64,000 bases of DNA, from positions 37,364 to 101,363 of the forward strand of contig NZ_MDKE01000003.1 of the NCBI RefSeq assembly GCF_001870485.1, in the 5' to 3' direction. Each line of letters starts with the position of its first letter. The first letter of the stretch is position 1. Shown here piece by piece: positions 51,513 through 62,756 of the stretch. Origin of the DNA: Oceanisphaera psychrotolerans (GTDB taxonomy: Bacteria; Pseudomonadota; Gammaproteobacteria; Enterobacterales; Aeromonadaceae). Both the position numbers and the translations under genes were made by a program. The notes below the pieces were generated by a model that ran no database searches, had not been told where the DNA came from, and worked only from the letters and a program-made list of their open reading frames with translations.

Positions 51513-53033
51513 TCAGGCTTTCAGCTTGGCATCCAGCTCTTCGATTTTGGCCTGCCAGATGGCGGGGCCGGCGACATGGGCGTTGTTGCCTTCACTGTCG
51601 ACCGCCACCGTGACCGGCATGTCTTCCACCTCGAATTCGTAGATGGCTTCCATTCCCAGATCTTCAAACGCCAGCACCTTGGCCTTTTTCACCGCCTTGG
51701 CCACCAGATAGGCGGCGCCACCCACGGCCATCAGGTAAACGGCTTTGTGCTTCTGGATGGCGTCGACGGTGGCCGGGCCACGCTCGGCCTTGCCGACCAT
51801 GCCCATCAGGCCGGCCTGCTCCAGCATCATGTCGGTGAACTTGTCCATGCGGGTGGAGGTGGTGGGGCCGGCGGGACCAACCGCTTCGTTACCGATGGCA
51901 TCAACCGGGCCCACGTAATAGATGAAGCGATCCTTGAAATCGACCGGCAGTGCTTCGCCGTTGTTGAGCATTTCCTGAATCCGCTTGTGGGCGGCGTCGC
52001 GGCCGGTAAGCAGCTTGCCGGACAAGAGTACGGTTTCGCCCATCTTCCAGTCGGCAATGTCGGCACGGGTCACGGTGTCCAGATTGACCCGGCGCACGTT
52101 TTCGCCCACTTCCCAGGTGACTTCCGGCCAGTCTTCCAGCTTCGGCGGGGTCAGCTCGGCGGGGCCGGAGCCGTCCAGATGGAAGTGCACATGGCGGGTG
52201 GCGGCGCAGTTGGGGATCATCACCACCGGCTTGGAGGCGGCGTGGGTAGGGGCGGACTTGATCTTGATGTCGACCACGGTGGTGAGGCCACCCAGGCCCT
52301 GGGCGCCAATGCCCAGCTTGTTGGCCTTCTCGAAGATTTCCAGCCGCAGCTTTTCTTCGGTGGTTTCGGCGCCACGTTCGATCAGCTCGTGAATGTCGAC
52401 CGGATCCATCAGCGATTCCTTGGCCAGCACCGCGGCCTTTTCGGCGGTGCCGCCGATGCCGATGCCGAGCATGCCGGGCGGGCACCAGCCGGCACCCATG
52501 GTGGGCAGGGTCTTCAGCACCCATTCCACGATGTCGTCGGACGGGTTGAGCATTACCATCTTGGACTTGTTCTCGGAGCCGCCACCCTTGGCGGCGATGG
52601 CCACTTCCACATGATCGCCGGGCACCATGTCGATGTGCACCACGGCGGGGGCATTGTCTTTGGTGTTGATACGGCGACCGGCGGGATCGGCCACGATGGA
52701 AGCGCGCAGGGGGTTATCGGGGTTGTTGTAGGCGCGGCGCACCCCTTCATCCACCATTTCCTGCACCGTCATGTCGCTTTCCCACTGAACCTGCATGCCG
52801 ATTTTCACGAAACAGGTGACGATACCGGTGTCCTGGCACAGGGGACGGTGACCTTCGGCTGACATGCGCGAGTTGATCAGGATCTGGGCGATGGCGTCTT
52901 TGGCGGCCTGGCTCTGCTCTTTTTCGTAGGCTTTTTCCAGTGCCTGCACAAAGTCCAGCGGGTGGTAGTAGGAGATGTATTGCAGCGCGTCGGCAACGGA
53001 GTCGATAAAGTCCTGCTTCTTGATAATGCTCAT
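51513..53033 (-). CDS. Class I fumarate hydratase (iron-sulfur)
   Basis: A TCA-cycle enzyme of 506 residues that interconverts fumarate and malate with a [4Fe-4S] cluster. Candidate ligand cysteines are in LCQDTGIVTCF and in the MIPNCAATRH segment; SENKSKMVML and VGPAGPTTSTRMD are conserved family motifs. The two-domain single chain matches FumA/FumB of E. coli rather than the split form. GAGGAAG precedes the ATG. I cannot tell fumA from fumB, so no symbol is given. Confidence 0.94.
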   Translation of the reverse strand: MSIIKKQDFIDSVADALQYISYYHPLDFVQALEKAYEKEQSQAAKDAIAQILINSRMSAEGHRPLCQDTGIVTCFVKIGMQVQWESDMTVQEMVDEGVRRAYNNPDNPLRASIVADPAGRRINTKDNAPAVVHIDMVPGDHVEVAIAAKGGGSENKSKMVMLNPSDDIVEWVLKTLPTMGAGWCPPGMLGIGIGGTAEKAAVLAKESLMDPVDIHELIERGAETTEEKLRLEIFEKANKLGIGAQGLGGLTTVVDIKIKSAPTHAASKPVVMIPNCAATRHVHFHLDGSGPAELTPPKLEDWPEVTWEVGENVRRVNLDTVTRADIADWKMGETVLLSGKLLTGRDAAHKRIQEMLNNGEALPVDFKDRFIYYVGPVDAIGNEAVGPAGPTTSTRMDKFTDMMLEQAGLMGMVGKAERGPATVDAIQKHKAVYLMAVGGAAYLVAKAVKKAKVLAFEDLGMEAIYEFEVEDMPVTVAVDSEGNNAHVAGPAIWQAKIEELDAKLKA

Positions 53034-53161
53034 GGCTTCCTCATGGGTTATCGGCGTTAGCTCTGTATTGTTATAAGTGCCGCTATGATACGCTTAGCAG
53101 CCCCCGGCTGACCAGCCTGAGCGCCGGCCGGGATGCCAAAATTGTCGAGTGGATTACATTA

Positions 53162-54538
53162 ATGGGACTGCCTTTGCACATTCACAGCCAGCCGTTTTCC
53201 GGCTCGGTGCATGATTTTTTTTCTCCGATTGCCGAACGGCCCTGGGCCATGCTGCTGGAGTCAGCCGCTCCGGTCGGCGGCGACAGCCGCTTTCATATCA
53301 TCAGCGCCCAGCCGCTGGCCACGCTGGTGACCCGCGGCGAGGAAACGGTGATCGATCATCAGAACGGTGTCGTCACCTCCACCGATTGCCCCTTTACCCT
53401 GCTCAAACACTGGCAACGGCGGCTGCTGGGTGAGCTAGAACTGTCCGCCGACTGGCAGCATCTGCCCTTTGCCGGCGGTGCCCTGGGCCTGTTTTGTTAC
53501 GATCTGGGCCGACGGCTGGAGCGACTGCCGGCGCTGGCCATCAACGAGCTGGCGACCCCGGACATGGCGGTGGGCATCTTCGACTGGGCCTGGGTCATCG
53601 ACCGCGAACAGGAGCAGGCCCATCTGCTGGTGCTGGGCGACGAGCCCAGTCTGGCCACGCGGCTAGCCTGGTGGCAGGCACAACAGGCACCCACCCCGGA
53701 GCCCTTTCACCTGACCGGTGCCTGGATGGCCAATAAAACGGCGGCCGAGTATGAAGAAAGTTTCAATCGGGTACAGCAGTATCTGCAGGCCGGCGACTGT
53801 TACCAGATCAATCTGACCCTGCGTTTCAACACCGGTTTCAGCGGGGACGCCTGGCAGGCTTATCGTCATTTGAGCGAACACAACCGGGCGCCTTTTTCCG
53901 CCTTTCTGCAATTGCCCGGCAGCACGGTGCTGAGCCTGTCGCCCGAGCGCTTTATCGCCCTCGAGGGGCGTCGGGTCGAAACCAAGCCCATCAAGGGCAC
54001 CCGGCCGCGAGGCAGCACCGAGGCCGAAGACCGGGGTTTCGCCCGGGAACTGCGTGAGGCACCGAAAGACCGTGCCGAAAACCTGATGATAGTGGACCTG
54101 CTGCGCAACGATATCGGCCGGGTCTGTGTGCCCGGCACGGTGCGGGTGCCTTCGCTGTTCGCCATCGAGTCGTTTCCGGCGGTGCATCATCTGGTGTCGA
54201 CCATTACCGGCGAGCTGGCGGAGGGGCTGGACGGCACCGAACTGCTGGCGGCGACCTTTCCCGGTGGTTCCATCACCGGCGCGCCCAAGGTGCGGGCGAT
54301 GGAAATCATCGAAGAGCTGGAGCCGCATCGGCGTCACGGCTATTGCGGCAGCATCGGCTATCTCAGCGCTCACGGCCGCATGGATACCAGCATTACCATC
54401 CGCACCCTGCTGGCCGAGCAGAATCGGCTTTATTGCTGGGCCGGTGGTGGCGTGGTGGCCGACTCGGAAGCGGCGGCGGAATACCAGGAGCTGTTCGACA
54501 AGCTGGGCAAGATACTGCCGGTGCTGGAAGCCCTGTGA
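53162..54538 (+). CDS. pabB: Aminodeoxychorismate synthase component I PabB
   Basis: A chorismate-utilising enzyme of 458 residues that makes 4-amino-4-deoxychorismate for folate synthesis. The motif PIKGTRPRG carries the Lys that distinguishes PabB from anthranilate synthase, and LMIVDLLRNDIGRV, FPGGSITGAPK and YCGSIGYLS follow. The partner glutaminase PabA is not in the window. Its stop overlaps the nudL GTG start (GTGA), so the two genes are coupled. Confidence 0.94.
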   Translation: MGLPLHIHSQPFSGSVHDFFSPIAERPWAMLLESAAPVGGDSRFHIISAQPLATLVTRGEETVIDHQNGVVTSTDCPFTLLKHWQRRLLGELELSADWQHLPFAGGALGLFCYDLGRRLERLPALAINELATPDMAVGIFDWAWVIDREQEQAHLLVLGDEPSLATRLAWWQAQQAPTPEPFHLTGAWMANKTAAEYEESFNRVQQYLQAGDCYQINLTLRFNTGFSGDAWQAYRHLSEHNRAPFSAFLQLPGSTVLSLSPERFIALEGRRVETKPIKGTRPRGSTEAEDRGFARELREAPKDRAENLMIVDLLRNDIGRVCVPGTVRVPSLFAIESFPAVHHLVSTITGELAEGLDGTELLAATFPGGSITGAPKVRAMEIIEELEPHRRHGYCGSIGYLSAHGRMDTSITIRTLLAEQNRLYCWAGGGVVADSEAAAEYQELFDKLGKILPVLEAL

Positions 54539-55098
54539 CCCTGCTTGAGCTGGAAACCCGCATCAAGCTGTTGCCGCCGACGGCGGATCCGCATCTGCCG
54601 GATCACGCCTATCCGGCGGCGGTGCTGGTTCCCTTGCTGCAGGCGGAGCAGGGGCTGGAGCTGGTGCTGACCCGGCGCAGCCGCCATCTGCGCCAGCACC
54701 CGGGTCAGGTCAGCTTTCCCGGTGGCCGGGCGGACAGCACCGACTCCAGCCTGTGGCACACGGCGCTGCGTGAAAGCTTTGAAGAGATCGGGCTGGCGCC
54801 CGAGCGGTGCCGCCAGCTGGCGCGGCTGCGGGCCCAGCATACGGTATCGGGCTTCGCGCTGACGCCTTTCGTCGGTGTGATCGAAGGCCAGCCGGAGTTT
54901 GTGCTTAATCCGGCGGAGGTTGAAGAGCTGTTCCGGGTACCGCTGGATTACGTGCTGGATCTGCGCCACCACCATCTGTTTACCCTGCGCCGCAAGGGCC
55001 GCTGGCATCGGGTGGTGTTCATTCGCTGGCATGGCATCTGGATCTGGGGCATCACCGCCGCCGTTATTCACCAGCTTGCACGACAGATTGCCCGCTGA
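54535..55098 (+). CDS. nudL: Nudix CoA pyrophosphatase, NudL type
   Basis: A Nudix hydrolase of 187 residues. The UPF0035 motif LVLTRRSRHLRQHPGQVSFP runs directly into the Nudix box, whose core is GG ... LRESFEEIGL, as in NudL/YeaB and related CoA diphosphatases. I start at the GTG overlapping the pabB stop; the frame is open further upstream but overlaps pabB. The pabB-nudL pair is conserved in many gammaproteobacteria. Confidence 0.9.
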   Translation: MTLLELETRIKLLPPTADPHLPDHAYPAAVLVPLLQAEQGLELVLTRRSRHLRQHPGQVSFPGGRADSTDSSLWHTALRESFEEIGLAPERCRQLARLRAQHTVSGFALTPFVGVIEGQPEFVLNPAEVEELFRVPLDYVLDLRHHHLFTLRRKGRWHRVVFIRWHGIWIWGITAAVIHQLARQIAR

Positions 55099-55285
55099 CG
55101 GGCGATCACCATCACAAATCCCGGTTGGCTGTTCTGGCCGCGGTTAAAATTTTGTTGGGTCTTCTCTCAAATAATTCTACAATCATTCAATAATAGTTGA
55201 GTGGGTAGCCCGGTGTGGATTCCGCTCAACCCTGATCCGTTAACCCGGTTGTATTTTATAACCCAAGTGCGTTTGGAGTGTTGCC

Positions 55286-56668
55286 ATGATCAGCGTGTTC
55301 GATATGTTCAGTATTGGTATCGGTCCGTCCTCTTCCCATACCGTGGGGCCGATGCGGGCGGCGCATGACTTTGTAGAAGCCATGGCAAAGCAGGATATTC
55401 TGACCCGGACCAGCCGGGTCGAGGTCGAGCTGTTCGGCTCTCTGGGCCAGACCGGTATCGGCCATGGTACCGGTAAGGCGGTGATCCTGGGCTTGGGCGG
55501 TTTCGATCCGGAAAGCGTGGATGTGGACATGATCCCGGGCTTTCTGGAGCGGGTCGAGTCCAGCCAGGAAATATTGCTCAACCAGCGCCACCCGGCGGCG
55601 TTTCCCCGTAGCGGCGCCATCGTCTTTCATCGCCGCAAGACCCTGCCGTTGCACAGCAACGGCATGACCTGCCGTGCCTTCGAGGGCGATCGGCTGTTAC
55701 ATGAGCAGTCCTACTATTCCATTGGGGGCGGCTTTATCGTCAAGGCGGAAGAGTTCGCCCACACCAAGGCCAGCGCCGCGGCCGAGTCCAGTGCCAAACC
55801 GGCCCCCTTTCCGTTCAAGAGCGGTGATCAGTTGTTGCAGCTGTGTCGTGAAAACGGCATGTCGATCAGCAGCCTGATGATGGCCAACGAAAAGGTCAAC
55901 CGCAGCGAAGAAGAAATTATCGAAGGCCTGCGCAAGCTGTGGAGCGTGATGAAGGCCTGTGTCTCGCGTGGCTGCAAGACCGAAGGCATTCTGCCCGGTG
56001 GCCTCAAGGTACGTCGCCGAGCCCCGTCGTTGTATCGCCGTCTGACCAGTGAGTCCCACTATAACAAGGATCCGCTGAGCGTGATGGAGTGGGTGGACCT
56101 GTTTGCCATGGCGGTCAACGAAGAAAACGCCGCCGGTGGCCGGGTGGTCACGGCGCCGACCAACGGCGCGGCGGGCATCATTCCGGCGGTGCTGCATTAC
56201 TACGACAAGTTCGTGCAGCCGGTGGATGACGACGTGCTGGTACAGTATTTCCTGACCGCCGCCGCCATCGGTATCCTGTACAAGGAAAATGCCTCCATCT
56301 CCGGCGCCGAAGTGGGTTGCCAGGGCGAAGTGGGCGTGGCCTGCTCCATGGCGGCCGCGGCGCTGACCGCCGTGGTGGGCGGAACCATAGAGCATGTGGA
56401 AAACGCCGCCGAAATCGGCATGGAGCACAACCTGGGGTTAACCTGCGATCCGGTCGGGGGGCTGGTACAGGTGCCCTGTATCGAACGTAACGCCATGGGC
56501 TCGGTCAAGGCCATCAATGCCAGCCGGCTGGCCATGCGTGGCGACGGGGAACACAAGGTATCGCTGGACAAGGTGATCAAGACCATGCGCGAAACCGGCA
56601 TGGACATGAAGACCAAATACAAGGAAACCGCTCGCGGCGGCCTGGCGGTCAACATCATCGAATGTTGA
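55286..56668 (+). CDS. sdaA: L-serine dehydratase (iron-sulfur) SdaA
   Basis: A single-chain L-serine deaminase of 460 residues that converts serine to pyruvate and ammonia. The N-terminal beta domain starts [20 protein letters not shown], a family hallmark. The alpha domain carries the likely [4Fe-4S] cysteines in [11 protein letters not shown] and [16 protein letters not shown]. It follows nudL after a 187-base gap that contains its promoter. Paralogues SdaB/TdcG have the same layout, so the letter is by common usage. Confidence 0.94.
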   Translation: MISVFDMFSIGIGPSSSHTVGPMRAAHDFVEAMAKQDILTRTSRVEVELFGSLGQTGIGHGTGKAVILGLGGFDPESVDVDMIPGFLERVESSQEILLNQRHPAAFPRSGAIVFHRRKTLPLHSNGMTCRAFEGDRLLHEQSYYSIGGGFIVKAEEFAHTKASAAAESSAKPAPFPFKSGDQLLQLCRENGMSISSLMMANEKVNRSEEEIIEGLRKLWSVMKACVSRGCKTEGILPGGLKVRRRAPSLYRRLTSESHYNKDPLSVMEWVDLFAMAVNEENAAGGRVVTAPTNGAAGIIPAVLHYYDKFVQPVDDDVLVQYFLTAAAIGILYKENASISGAEVGCQGEVGVACSMAAAALTAVVGGTIEHVENAAEIGMEHNLGLTCDPVGGLVQVPCIERNAMGSVKAINASRLAMRGDGEHKVSLDKVIKTMRETGMDMKTKYKETARGGLAVNIIEC

Positions 56669-56712
56669 TGATACGCCTTGCCGGGAGGGGAGAGGTATAA
56701 GGCGTGAAGCGA

Positions 56713-56738
56713 AAAAGCCCGGTGAAAACCGGGCTTTT
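56713..56738. terminator. Bidirectional terminator between sdaA and metG
   Basis: AAAAGCCCGG and CCGGGCTTTT are exact complements around TGAAAA, between two convergent genes. Confidence 0.92.
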
Positions 56739-56766
56739 GTCTTACCGCTCCCCGAAGGGGCTGGCT

Positions 56767-58803
56767 TTATTTGATCCGCATGCCGGGCTGGGCGCCGTCG
56801 TGGGGCTCGAGGATCCACAGATCCTTGCCACCGGGGCCGGCGGCCAGCACCATGCCTTCGCTCAGGCCGAAGCGCATCTTGCGCGGGGCCAGGTTGGCGA
56901 CCATGACGGTGAGCTTGCCTTCCAGATCTTCCGGGTTGTAGGCGGACTTGATGCCGGCGAACACCTGACGGGTCTCGCCGCCCAGATCCAGTTCCAGCCG
57001 CAGCAGTTTCTCGGCCTTGGGCACCGCTTCGGCTTTCTTGATCAACGCCACGCGCAGATCGACCTTGGCAAAGTCGTCGAAGCCGATGGTCTCGCCGATG
57101 GGGTCGTCGGCCAGGGGGCCGGTGGCCTGTTTGACCTGGGCCTGCTCGGCGGCCAGATCTTCCTTCGAGGCTTCGACCATGGCGGCGACCTTGTCGGCGT
57201 CGATGCGGCTGAACAGGGCATTGAATTTGTTCACGCCGTGGTCAAGCAGCGGTTCGTTCACGGCGTTCCAGCTCAGTTCGCAGTTCAGGAAAGCCTCGGC
57301 GCGTTCGGTCAGCTTGGGCATCACCGGCTTGAGGTAGGTCATCAACACCCGGAACAGGTTCAGACCCATGGAGCACACCGCCTGCAGCTCGGCGTCTTTG
57401 CCTTCCTGCTTGGCCAGTACCCAGGGCGCTTTGTCGTCCACATAACGGTTGGCCTTGTCGGCCAGCGCCATGATCTCGCGGATGGCACGGCCGAATTCGC
57501 GCTGTTCATAAGCCTGACCGATGCGCTCGGCGGCCGCGGCAAACTCGGCATACAGCTCGGGCTCGGCGCAGTCGCCGGCAAGCTGGCCGTCGAAGCGCTT
57601 GGCGATGAAGCCGGCGTTGCGCGAGGCCAGGTTGACCAGCTTGTTGACCACGTCACTGTTCACCCGGGCCACGAAGTCGTCCAGGTTCAGGTCCAGATCG
57701 TCGATGCGGCTGGACAGCTTGGCGGCGTAGTAATAACGCAGGCACTCGGGATCCAGGTGATTGAGGTAGGTATCGGCCTTGATGAAGGTGCCCTTGGACT
57801 TGGACATCTTGGCACCATTCACCGTCACATAACCGTGCACGAAGATGTTGGTCGGCTTGCGGAAATCGCTGCCTTCCAGCATGGCCGGCCAGAACAGGCT
57901 GTGGAAGTAGACGATGTCCTTGCCGATGAAGTGATACAGCTCGGTGCTGCTGCTCTTGTTCCAGTATTCGTCGAAGCTCAGATCGCCGCGCTTGTCGCAG
58001 TAGTTCTTGAACGAGCCCATGTAGCCGATGGGCGCATCGAGCCATACGTAGAAGTATTTGCCCGGTGCATCGGGGATCTCGAAACCGAAGTAGGGCGCAT
58101 CGCGGGTAATGTCCCACTGCTGCAGCCCGGACTCGAACCATTCCTCCAGTTTGTTGGCCATTTCTTCCTGCAGGGCGCCGGAGCGGGTCCAGGCCTTGAG
58201 CATGCCGTCGAACTGGGGCAGGTCGAAGAAGAAATGTTCGGTGTCTTTCATCACCGGGGTGGCGCCGGACACGGCCGAGCGCGGGTCAATCAGCTCCGCC
58301 GGGCTGTAGGTGGCGCCGCACACTTCGCAGTTGTCGCCATACTGATCTTCCGCCTTGCAACTGGGGCAGGTGCCCTTGACGAAACGGTCCGGCAGAAACA
58401 TGTTCTGTTCCGGATCGTAGAGCTGGGAAATGGTGCGGTTTTCGATGAAACCGTTGCTCTTGAGACGGCCGTAGATCAGCTCGGCAAATTCGCGGTTCTC
58501 GGTGCTGTGGGTCGAGTGATAGTTGTCGAAGCCGATGTTGAAACGGTCGAAATCGGCCTTGTGCTCCTGCTGCACGGCGGCAATCATCTGCTCGGTATCC
58601 ACACCCAGCTGCTGGGCCTTGAGCATGATGGGGGTGCCGTGGGCGTCGTCGGCACAGATAAAATGAACCTGATGGCCACGCATTCGCTGATAACGAACCC
58701 AGATATCGGCCTGAATGTGCTCCAGCATATGGCCAAGGTGGATGGAACCGTTGGCATAGGGCAGGGCGCAGGTGACAAGTATCTTACGAGGTTCGGTAGC
58801 CAT
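56767..58803 (-). CDS. metG: Methionyl-tRNA synthetase MetG
   Basis: A class I aminoacyl-tRNA synthetase of 678 residues. The HIGH box appears as HLGH in [16 protein letters not shown], the zinc cysteines lie in [18 protein letters not shown], and the KMSKS loop is intact in [14 protein letters not shown]-terminal OB-fold tRNA-binding domain ([20 protein letters not shown] in part) matches the dimeric E. coli type. I start at the ATG of MATEP; a further ATG nine bases upstream is less likely. It is divergent from mrp. Confidence 0.97.
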   Translation of the reverse strand: MATEPRKILVTCALPYANGSIHLGHMLEHIQADIWVRYQRMRGHQVHFICADDAHGTPIMLKAQQLGVDTEQMIAAVQQEHKADFDRFNIGFDNYHSTHSTENREFAELIYGRLKSNGFIENRTISQLYDPEQNMFLPDRFVKGTCPSCKAEDQYGDNCEVCGATYSPAELIDPRSAVSGATPVMKDTEHFFFDLPQFDGMLKAWTRSGALQEEMANKLEEWFESGLQQWDITRDAPYFGFEIPDAPGKYFYVWLDAPIGYMGSFKNYCDKRGDLSFDEYWNKSSSTELYHFIGKDIVYFHSLFWPAMLEGSDFRKPTNIFVHGYVTVNGAKMSKSKGTFIKADTYLNHLDPECLRYYYAAKLSSRIDDLDLNLDDFVARVNSDVVNKLVNLASRNAGFIAKRFDGQLAGDCAEPELYAEFAAAAERIGQAYEQREFGRAIREIMALADKANRYVDDKAPWVLAKQEGKDAELQAVCSMGLNLFRVLMTYLKPVMPKLTERAEAFLNCELSWNAVNEPLLDHGVNKFNALFSRIDADKVAAMVEASKEDLAAEQAQVKQATGPLADDPIGETIGFDDFAKVDLRVALIKKAEAVPKAEKLLRLELDLGGETRQVFAGIKSAYNPEDLEGKLTVMVANLAPRKMRFGLSEGMVLAAGPGGKDLWILEPHDGAQPGMRIK

Positions 58804-59054
58804 AATTTCCATTCTGTTGAGTCAATTACGTGGGACAGAGCATGTTACCCGAGTTTTTTTCGGTTATACACACTTTGGCGGCTTTTTCCGGCCAAAGAGC
58901 CCGCACCGGGTTTTTACCATGGTCCCACCCCGGTATATGGCCGATATATCTACGACATCCGGCCCGCAAAGCCGCATATCGCCTCGGCCCGGCGTTTCGC
59001 CGCTGCGGGCTTTTTGGTAGAGTGCAGAACAGATTCGTCAGCAGGCAACACAGC

Positions 59055-60127
59055 ATGAATAATGAACAGATTAATGCCCGGCTGGCCCGGTTCAGGCCGC
59101 CGCACTGGGCGCAGGATCCGGTCAGTGCCGGTTTTGTCCGTGGCGTGGCGCTGGAGCAGAACACCCTGGTGATCTCGCTGGCGCTGCCCTTCGTCGATTA
59201 CGATCTTGAAACCGGGCTGAAAGCCCTGGATGCCGATCTGTGCCGGTTGAGTGGCGCGCAATCGGTCCGCTGGCAACTGAGTCACGAGGTGGCGACCCTG
59301 GCGCCGGCCAACGAGGCTCAGGCCGTCCCGGGTGTGCGTAATATCATCGCGGTGTCGTCCGGCAAGGGCGGGGTAGGCAAGTCCACCACCGCCGTCAACC
59401 TGGCGCTGGCACTGAGCCGACTCGGTGCCCGGGTGGGTCTGCTGGATGCCGATGTCTACGGGCCTTCCATTCCGATGATGCTGGGCGTGAGTGACGCCCG
59501 GCCGGAAAGTGACGATGGCAAGACCATGGCGCCGGTGCTGGCGCATGGCATCAAGGCCAACAGCATCGGCTTTCTGGTTGGTGCCGGGGATGCCACCGTC
59601 TGGCGCGGCCCCATGGCCAGCAAGGCGCTGGCGCAGATATTGCGCGAAACCCGCTGGGGCGATCTCGACTATCTGGTGGTGGATCTGCCACCGGGCACCG
59701 GCGACATTCAGATCACCATCGCCCAGCAGGTACCGACCACCGGCGCCTGGTGGTGACCACGCCGCAGAACGTGGCGCTGGCCGATGCCGTCAAGGGCATC
59801 AGCATGTTCCGCAAGGTCGATATTCCGGTACTGGGGGTGGTGGAAAACATGAGCTACCACCTGTGCAGCCAGTGTGGCCATCAGGAAGCCCTGTTCGGCG
59901 AAGGCGGTGGCCTGAAGGTCTCCGGCGAGCATCAGGTGCCACTGCTTGGCCAGTTGCCGCTGGACGCGACCATCGGCCGGCAGATGGACAAGGGCACACC
60001 GGTGCTGGTGACCGAGCCAGAGGGGCCGCTGGCCCAACGTTATCTGAACATCGCCGCCCGGGTGGCCGCGGGTCTGTATTTCAGTGGCAACACCATTCCT
60101 ACCCGCCTTTATACCCGGCAGGTTTAA
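59055..60127 (+). CDS. mrp: Iron-sulfur cluster carrier ATPase Mrp (ApbC) (frameshifted)
   Basis: A P-loop protein of about 357 residues with one base restored near 59746. It has an N-terminal MIP18/DUF59-like domain, then the deviant Walker [18 protein letters not shown] and [15 protein letters not shown]. Past the break, [12 protein letters not shown] supplies the CxxC that binds the iron-sulfur cluster. As written, the frame ends at TTGAWW and the second part continues in another frame. Mrp is highly conserved, so an error in the sequence is more likely than loss of function. Divergent metG-mrp is a common arrangement. Confidence 0.9.
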
Positions 60128-60230
60128 CTGCATTACCACCACGCAGCAGCGGCATGACCTTGAACCGTGCGCACCGCGGCAAGCGCCGTCGCTGCCGTGG
60201 CTGGCATCAACTTTGAGTGAAGGAGTTTTC

Positions 60231-60812
60231 ATGCGTCTTTGTGACCGGGATATCAAGCGTTATCTGGCCGAGGGTTTAATTCATATCAGTCCGGCTCCGG
60301 ACCCCGACCGGATCAGCGGCGTGAGCGTCGATGTGCTGCTGGGCAACGAATTCCGGGTGTTTCAGGATCATACCGCCCCCTATATCGATCTGAGCGGCCC
60401 CAAGGGGCAGGTGTCCGAGGCCATCAACCGGGTGATGAGTGATGAAATTGTCATCCCCGATGGCGAGGCGTTCTTCCTGCACCCGGGTGAACTGGCACTG
60501 GCGGTAACACTTGAATCTGTCACCCTGCCCGATAACATCGTCGGCTGGCTGGATGGCCGCTCCTCTCTGGCCCGGCTCGGGCTCATGGTGCACGTGACGG
60601 CCCACCGCATCGATCCGGGCTGGTCCGGGCGCATCGTGCTGGAGTTCTACAACAGCGGCAAGCTGCCGCTGGCGCTGCGCCCGAAGATGGTGATTGGTGC
60701 GCTCAATTTCGAAACCATGTCCGGCCCGGCGGAGCGGCCTTACATGAGCCGTGCCAGCGCCAAGTACAAGGCGCAGCAGGGGGCGGATGCCAGCCGCATC
60801 AATCAGGACTGA
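60231..60812 (+). CDS. dcd: dCTP deaminase Dcd
   Basis: A 193-residue enzyme that converts dCTP to dUTP for thymidylate synthesis. The conserved core [20 protein letters not shown] and the catalytic Glu in [14 protein letters not shown] are present. It starts at the ATG after AAGGAG; the frame is open upstream but not family-like. It sits between mrp and asmA, an order shared with other gammaproteobacteria. Confidence 0.96.
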   Translation: MRLCDRDIKRYLAEGLIHISPAPDPDRISGVSVDVLLGNEFRVFQDHTAPYIDLSGPKGQVSEAINRVMSDEIVIPDGEAFFLHPGELALAVTLESVTLPDNIVGWLDGRSSLARLGLMVHVTAHRIDPGWSGRIVLEFYNSGKLPLALRPKMVIGALNFETMSGPAERPYMSRASAKYKAQQGADASRINQD

Positions 60813-60833
60813 ACATCAAGACAGGATGACTAA

Positions 60834-62756
60834 ATGAAAAAGCTACTCTACGGCGCAGGGGCGCTGCTACTGCTGCTGTTGCTGGCGCTGGTGATTCTGA
60901 CCCAGGTGGTGGACACCGACAGGGTCAAGCGGGTACTGATTGAACAGACCAGAGAAAAAACCGGTCGTACCCTGGTGATTAACGGTGATTTGAGCTGGCG
61001 CTTCTTTCCTTCCATCGGTTTTACCCTGACCGATACCGCCTTGCTCAATCCGCCCGGTTTTGCCGCCGGCAATACCCTGTCCGTCGGTGAAGTCAGCTTG
61101 GACGTGGGGCTTAAGCCGTTGCTCGATAACCGGCTGGAGATCGGCGAGGCGGTGCTGGGTAATGCTCGGTTGCATCTGATCACCCGCGCCGATGGCGTGA
61201 CCAATATCGACGATCTGCGTACCCTGTCGGCCGCAACCGGCCCGGACAAGAGTAATGATGCCGCCGACGAGTCAGCCAATGCGGATGGATCCCGTCAGCC
61301 GATGAGCATCAGCCTGGCCGGAGTGCAGGTGGTGGATGCCGAGGTAGTGGTGCAGAACGACGTCAGCAATACCCTGACGCGCCTCAATCGGGTCAACTTC
61401 AAACTCGATGAATTTGCGCCCGGCAAGGCGGTGCCCCTGAGTCTGTCTGGCAATCTGTTCAGCGACGAGATCCAGGCCAATATCGATGCCGCGGGCCAGT
61501 TGTGGCTGGCGCCGGAATTCGATCGCCTTCGGCTGGATGCGCTCAAGCTGGATGTCGACGCCACCGGTCGCGCCATTCCCGATAACAAGCAACTGCGTCT
61601 GCAGGGCAACCTGGCTTATGATCTCGAACGCAAGCTGGCCGAGTTCAGCGACATGACCCTGAAACTGGGATCACTGGATGTGACCGGCGCACTGTCGGTG
61701 CGACATGACGCCATCCCGGATCTGCGTTTCAACCTGAACACGGCGCTGCTGGACGTGGACGCCCTGCAGGCTGAATGGAGCCCGGTATCGGTTGATGACG
61801 AAGCTGCTGACGGCACTTCTACCGCCAAATCGACGCTGCCTGCCTCTACCGTTGCCGGTGAGCCGGACCTGTCGGTACTGAAGCGCCTCAGGGTCGAAGG
61901 CCAGCTGGCCGCAGACAAGGTGCTGGTGCAGGGAATGGAACTGGAACAGCTGACCATCAAGGTGAAGGTGGATCAGGGCAAGGTGAAGCTCGATCAGATA
62001 CAGGCCCGCCTGTATGAGGGCAACATTGACGCCAGTGGTGAGCTGGACGTCAATGCCCATCCGGCCCGTTTTCGGGTGCAGAAAACGCTGACCGGGGTCA
62101 ATGCCCGGGAGCTGCTGACCGCGGCCGCCGGCATCGACTACCTGGAGGGGCGGGCGGATCTGGCTCTGGACCTGAGTGGTACCGGCCTGACCGCCGACGC
62201 CATCAAGCGCAGCGTGAAGGGCAATACCGAGCTTAACGTGGCCGATGGTGCCCTGCACGGCGTGAATATCGCCGCGTTGATCCGCCGGGCACACGCCAGG
62301 GTGAAGGGACTGCCGTTACCGGAGGAAGACGCCGTTGAGCAAACCGATTTCAGCGCCCTGACGGCCGACTTTGCCATCGCGAAGGGCAAGGTGAGCACCG
62401 ATAACCTGCAGATGGCATCTCCGCTGTTACGTATCGATGGCGAGGGTGAAACCAGTCTGCTCGACGAGTCGCTCGATGTGCTGCTTAACACCGCCATCGT
62501 CGGCAGCCTCAAGGGCCAGGACGGGGAAGAGCTGAGCGAGCTCAGAAACATCATACTGCCGGTGCGCATCGGTGGCAGTTACCAGCAGCCGAAATACAGC
62601 CTGGATCTGCAGCAGGTGTTTGACCTCTATTTACGCGACAAGGCCGACAAGGAAGCCGAGCGGGTCAAGCGCAAGCTCAACGAAAAGCTGGGTGAGAAAC
62701 TGGGCGACAAGCTCGGTGACAAGTTGCCGGGCCTGCTCGACAAACTGGGCCTGTAA
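60834..62756 (+). CDS. asmA: AsmA-family envelope protein
   Basis: A 640-residue protein with one N-terminal membrane helix (LYGAGALLLLLLLALVIL) and a long periplasmic beta-rich body. The pattern SWRFFPSIGFTLTDTALLNP near residue 50 and the C-terminal ILPVRIGGSYQQPKYSLDL are typical of AsmA. AsmA-like proteins belong to the group of bridge-like lipid carriers that affect outer-membrane assembly. The C-terminal tail is highly charged with repeated KLGEKLGDKLGDKL. It starts 21 bases after dcd and is probably co-transcribed. Confidence 0.93.
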   Translation: MKKLLYGAGALLLLLLLALVILTQVVDTDRVKRVLIEQTREKTGRTLVINGDLSWRFFPSIGFTLTDTALLNPPGFAAGNTLSVGEVSLDVGLKPLLDNRLEIGEAVLGNARLHLITRADGVTNIDDLRTLSAATGPDKSNDAADESANADGSRQPMSISLAGVQVVDAEVVVQNDVSNTLTRLNRVNFKLDEFAPGKAVPLSLSGNLFSDEIQANIDAAGQLWLAPEFDRLRLDALKLDVDATGRAIPDNKQLRLQGNLAYDLERKLAEFSDMTLKLGSLDVTGALSVRHDAIPDLRFNLNTALLDVDALQAEWSPVSVDDEAADGTSTAKSTLPASTVAGEPDLSVLKRLRVEGQLAADKVLVQGMELEQLTIKVKVDQGKVKLDQIQARLYEGNIDASGELDVNAHPARFRVQKTLTGVNARELLTAAAGIDYLEGRADLALDLSGTGLTADAIKRSVKGNTELNVADGALHGVNIAALIRRAHARVKGLPLPEEDAVEQTDFSALTADFAIAKGKVSTDNLQMASPLLRIDGEGETSLLDESLDVLLNTAIVGSLKGQDGEELSELRNIILPVRIGGSYQQPKYSLDLQQVFDLYLRDKADKEAERVKRKLNEKLGEKLGDKLGDKLPGLLDKLGL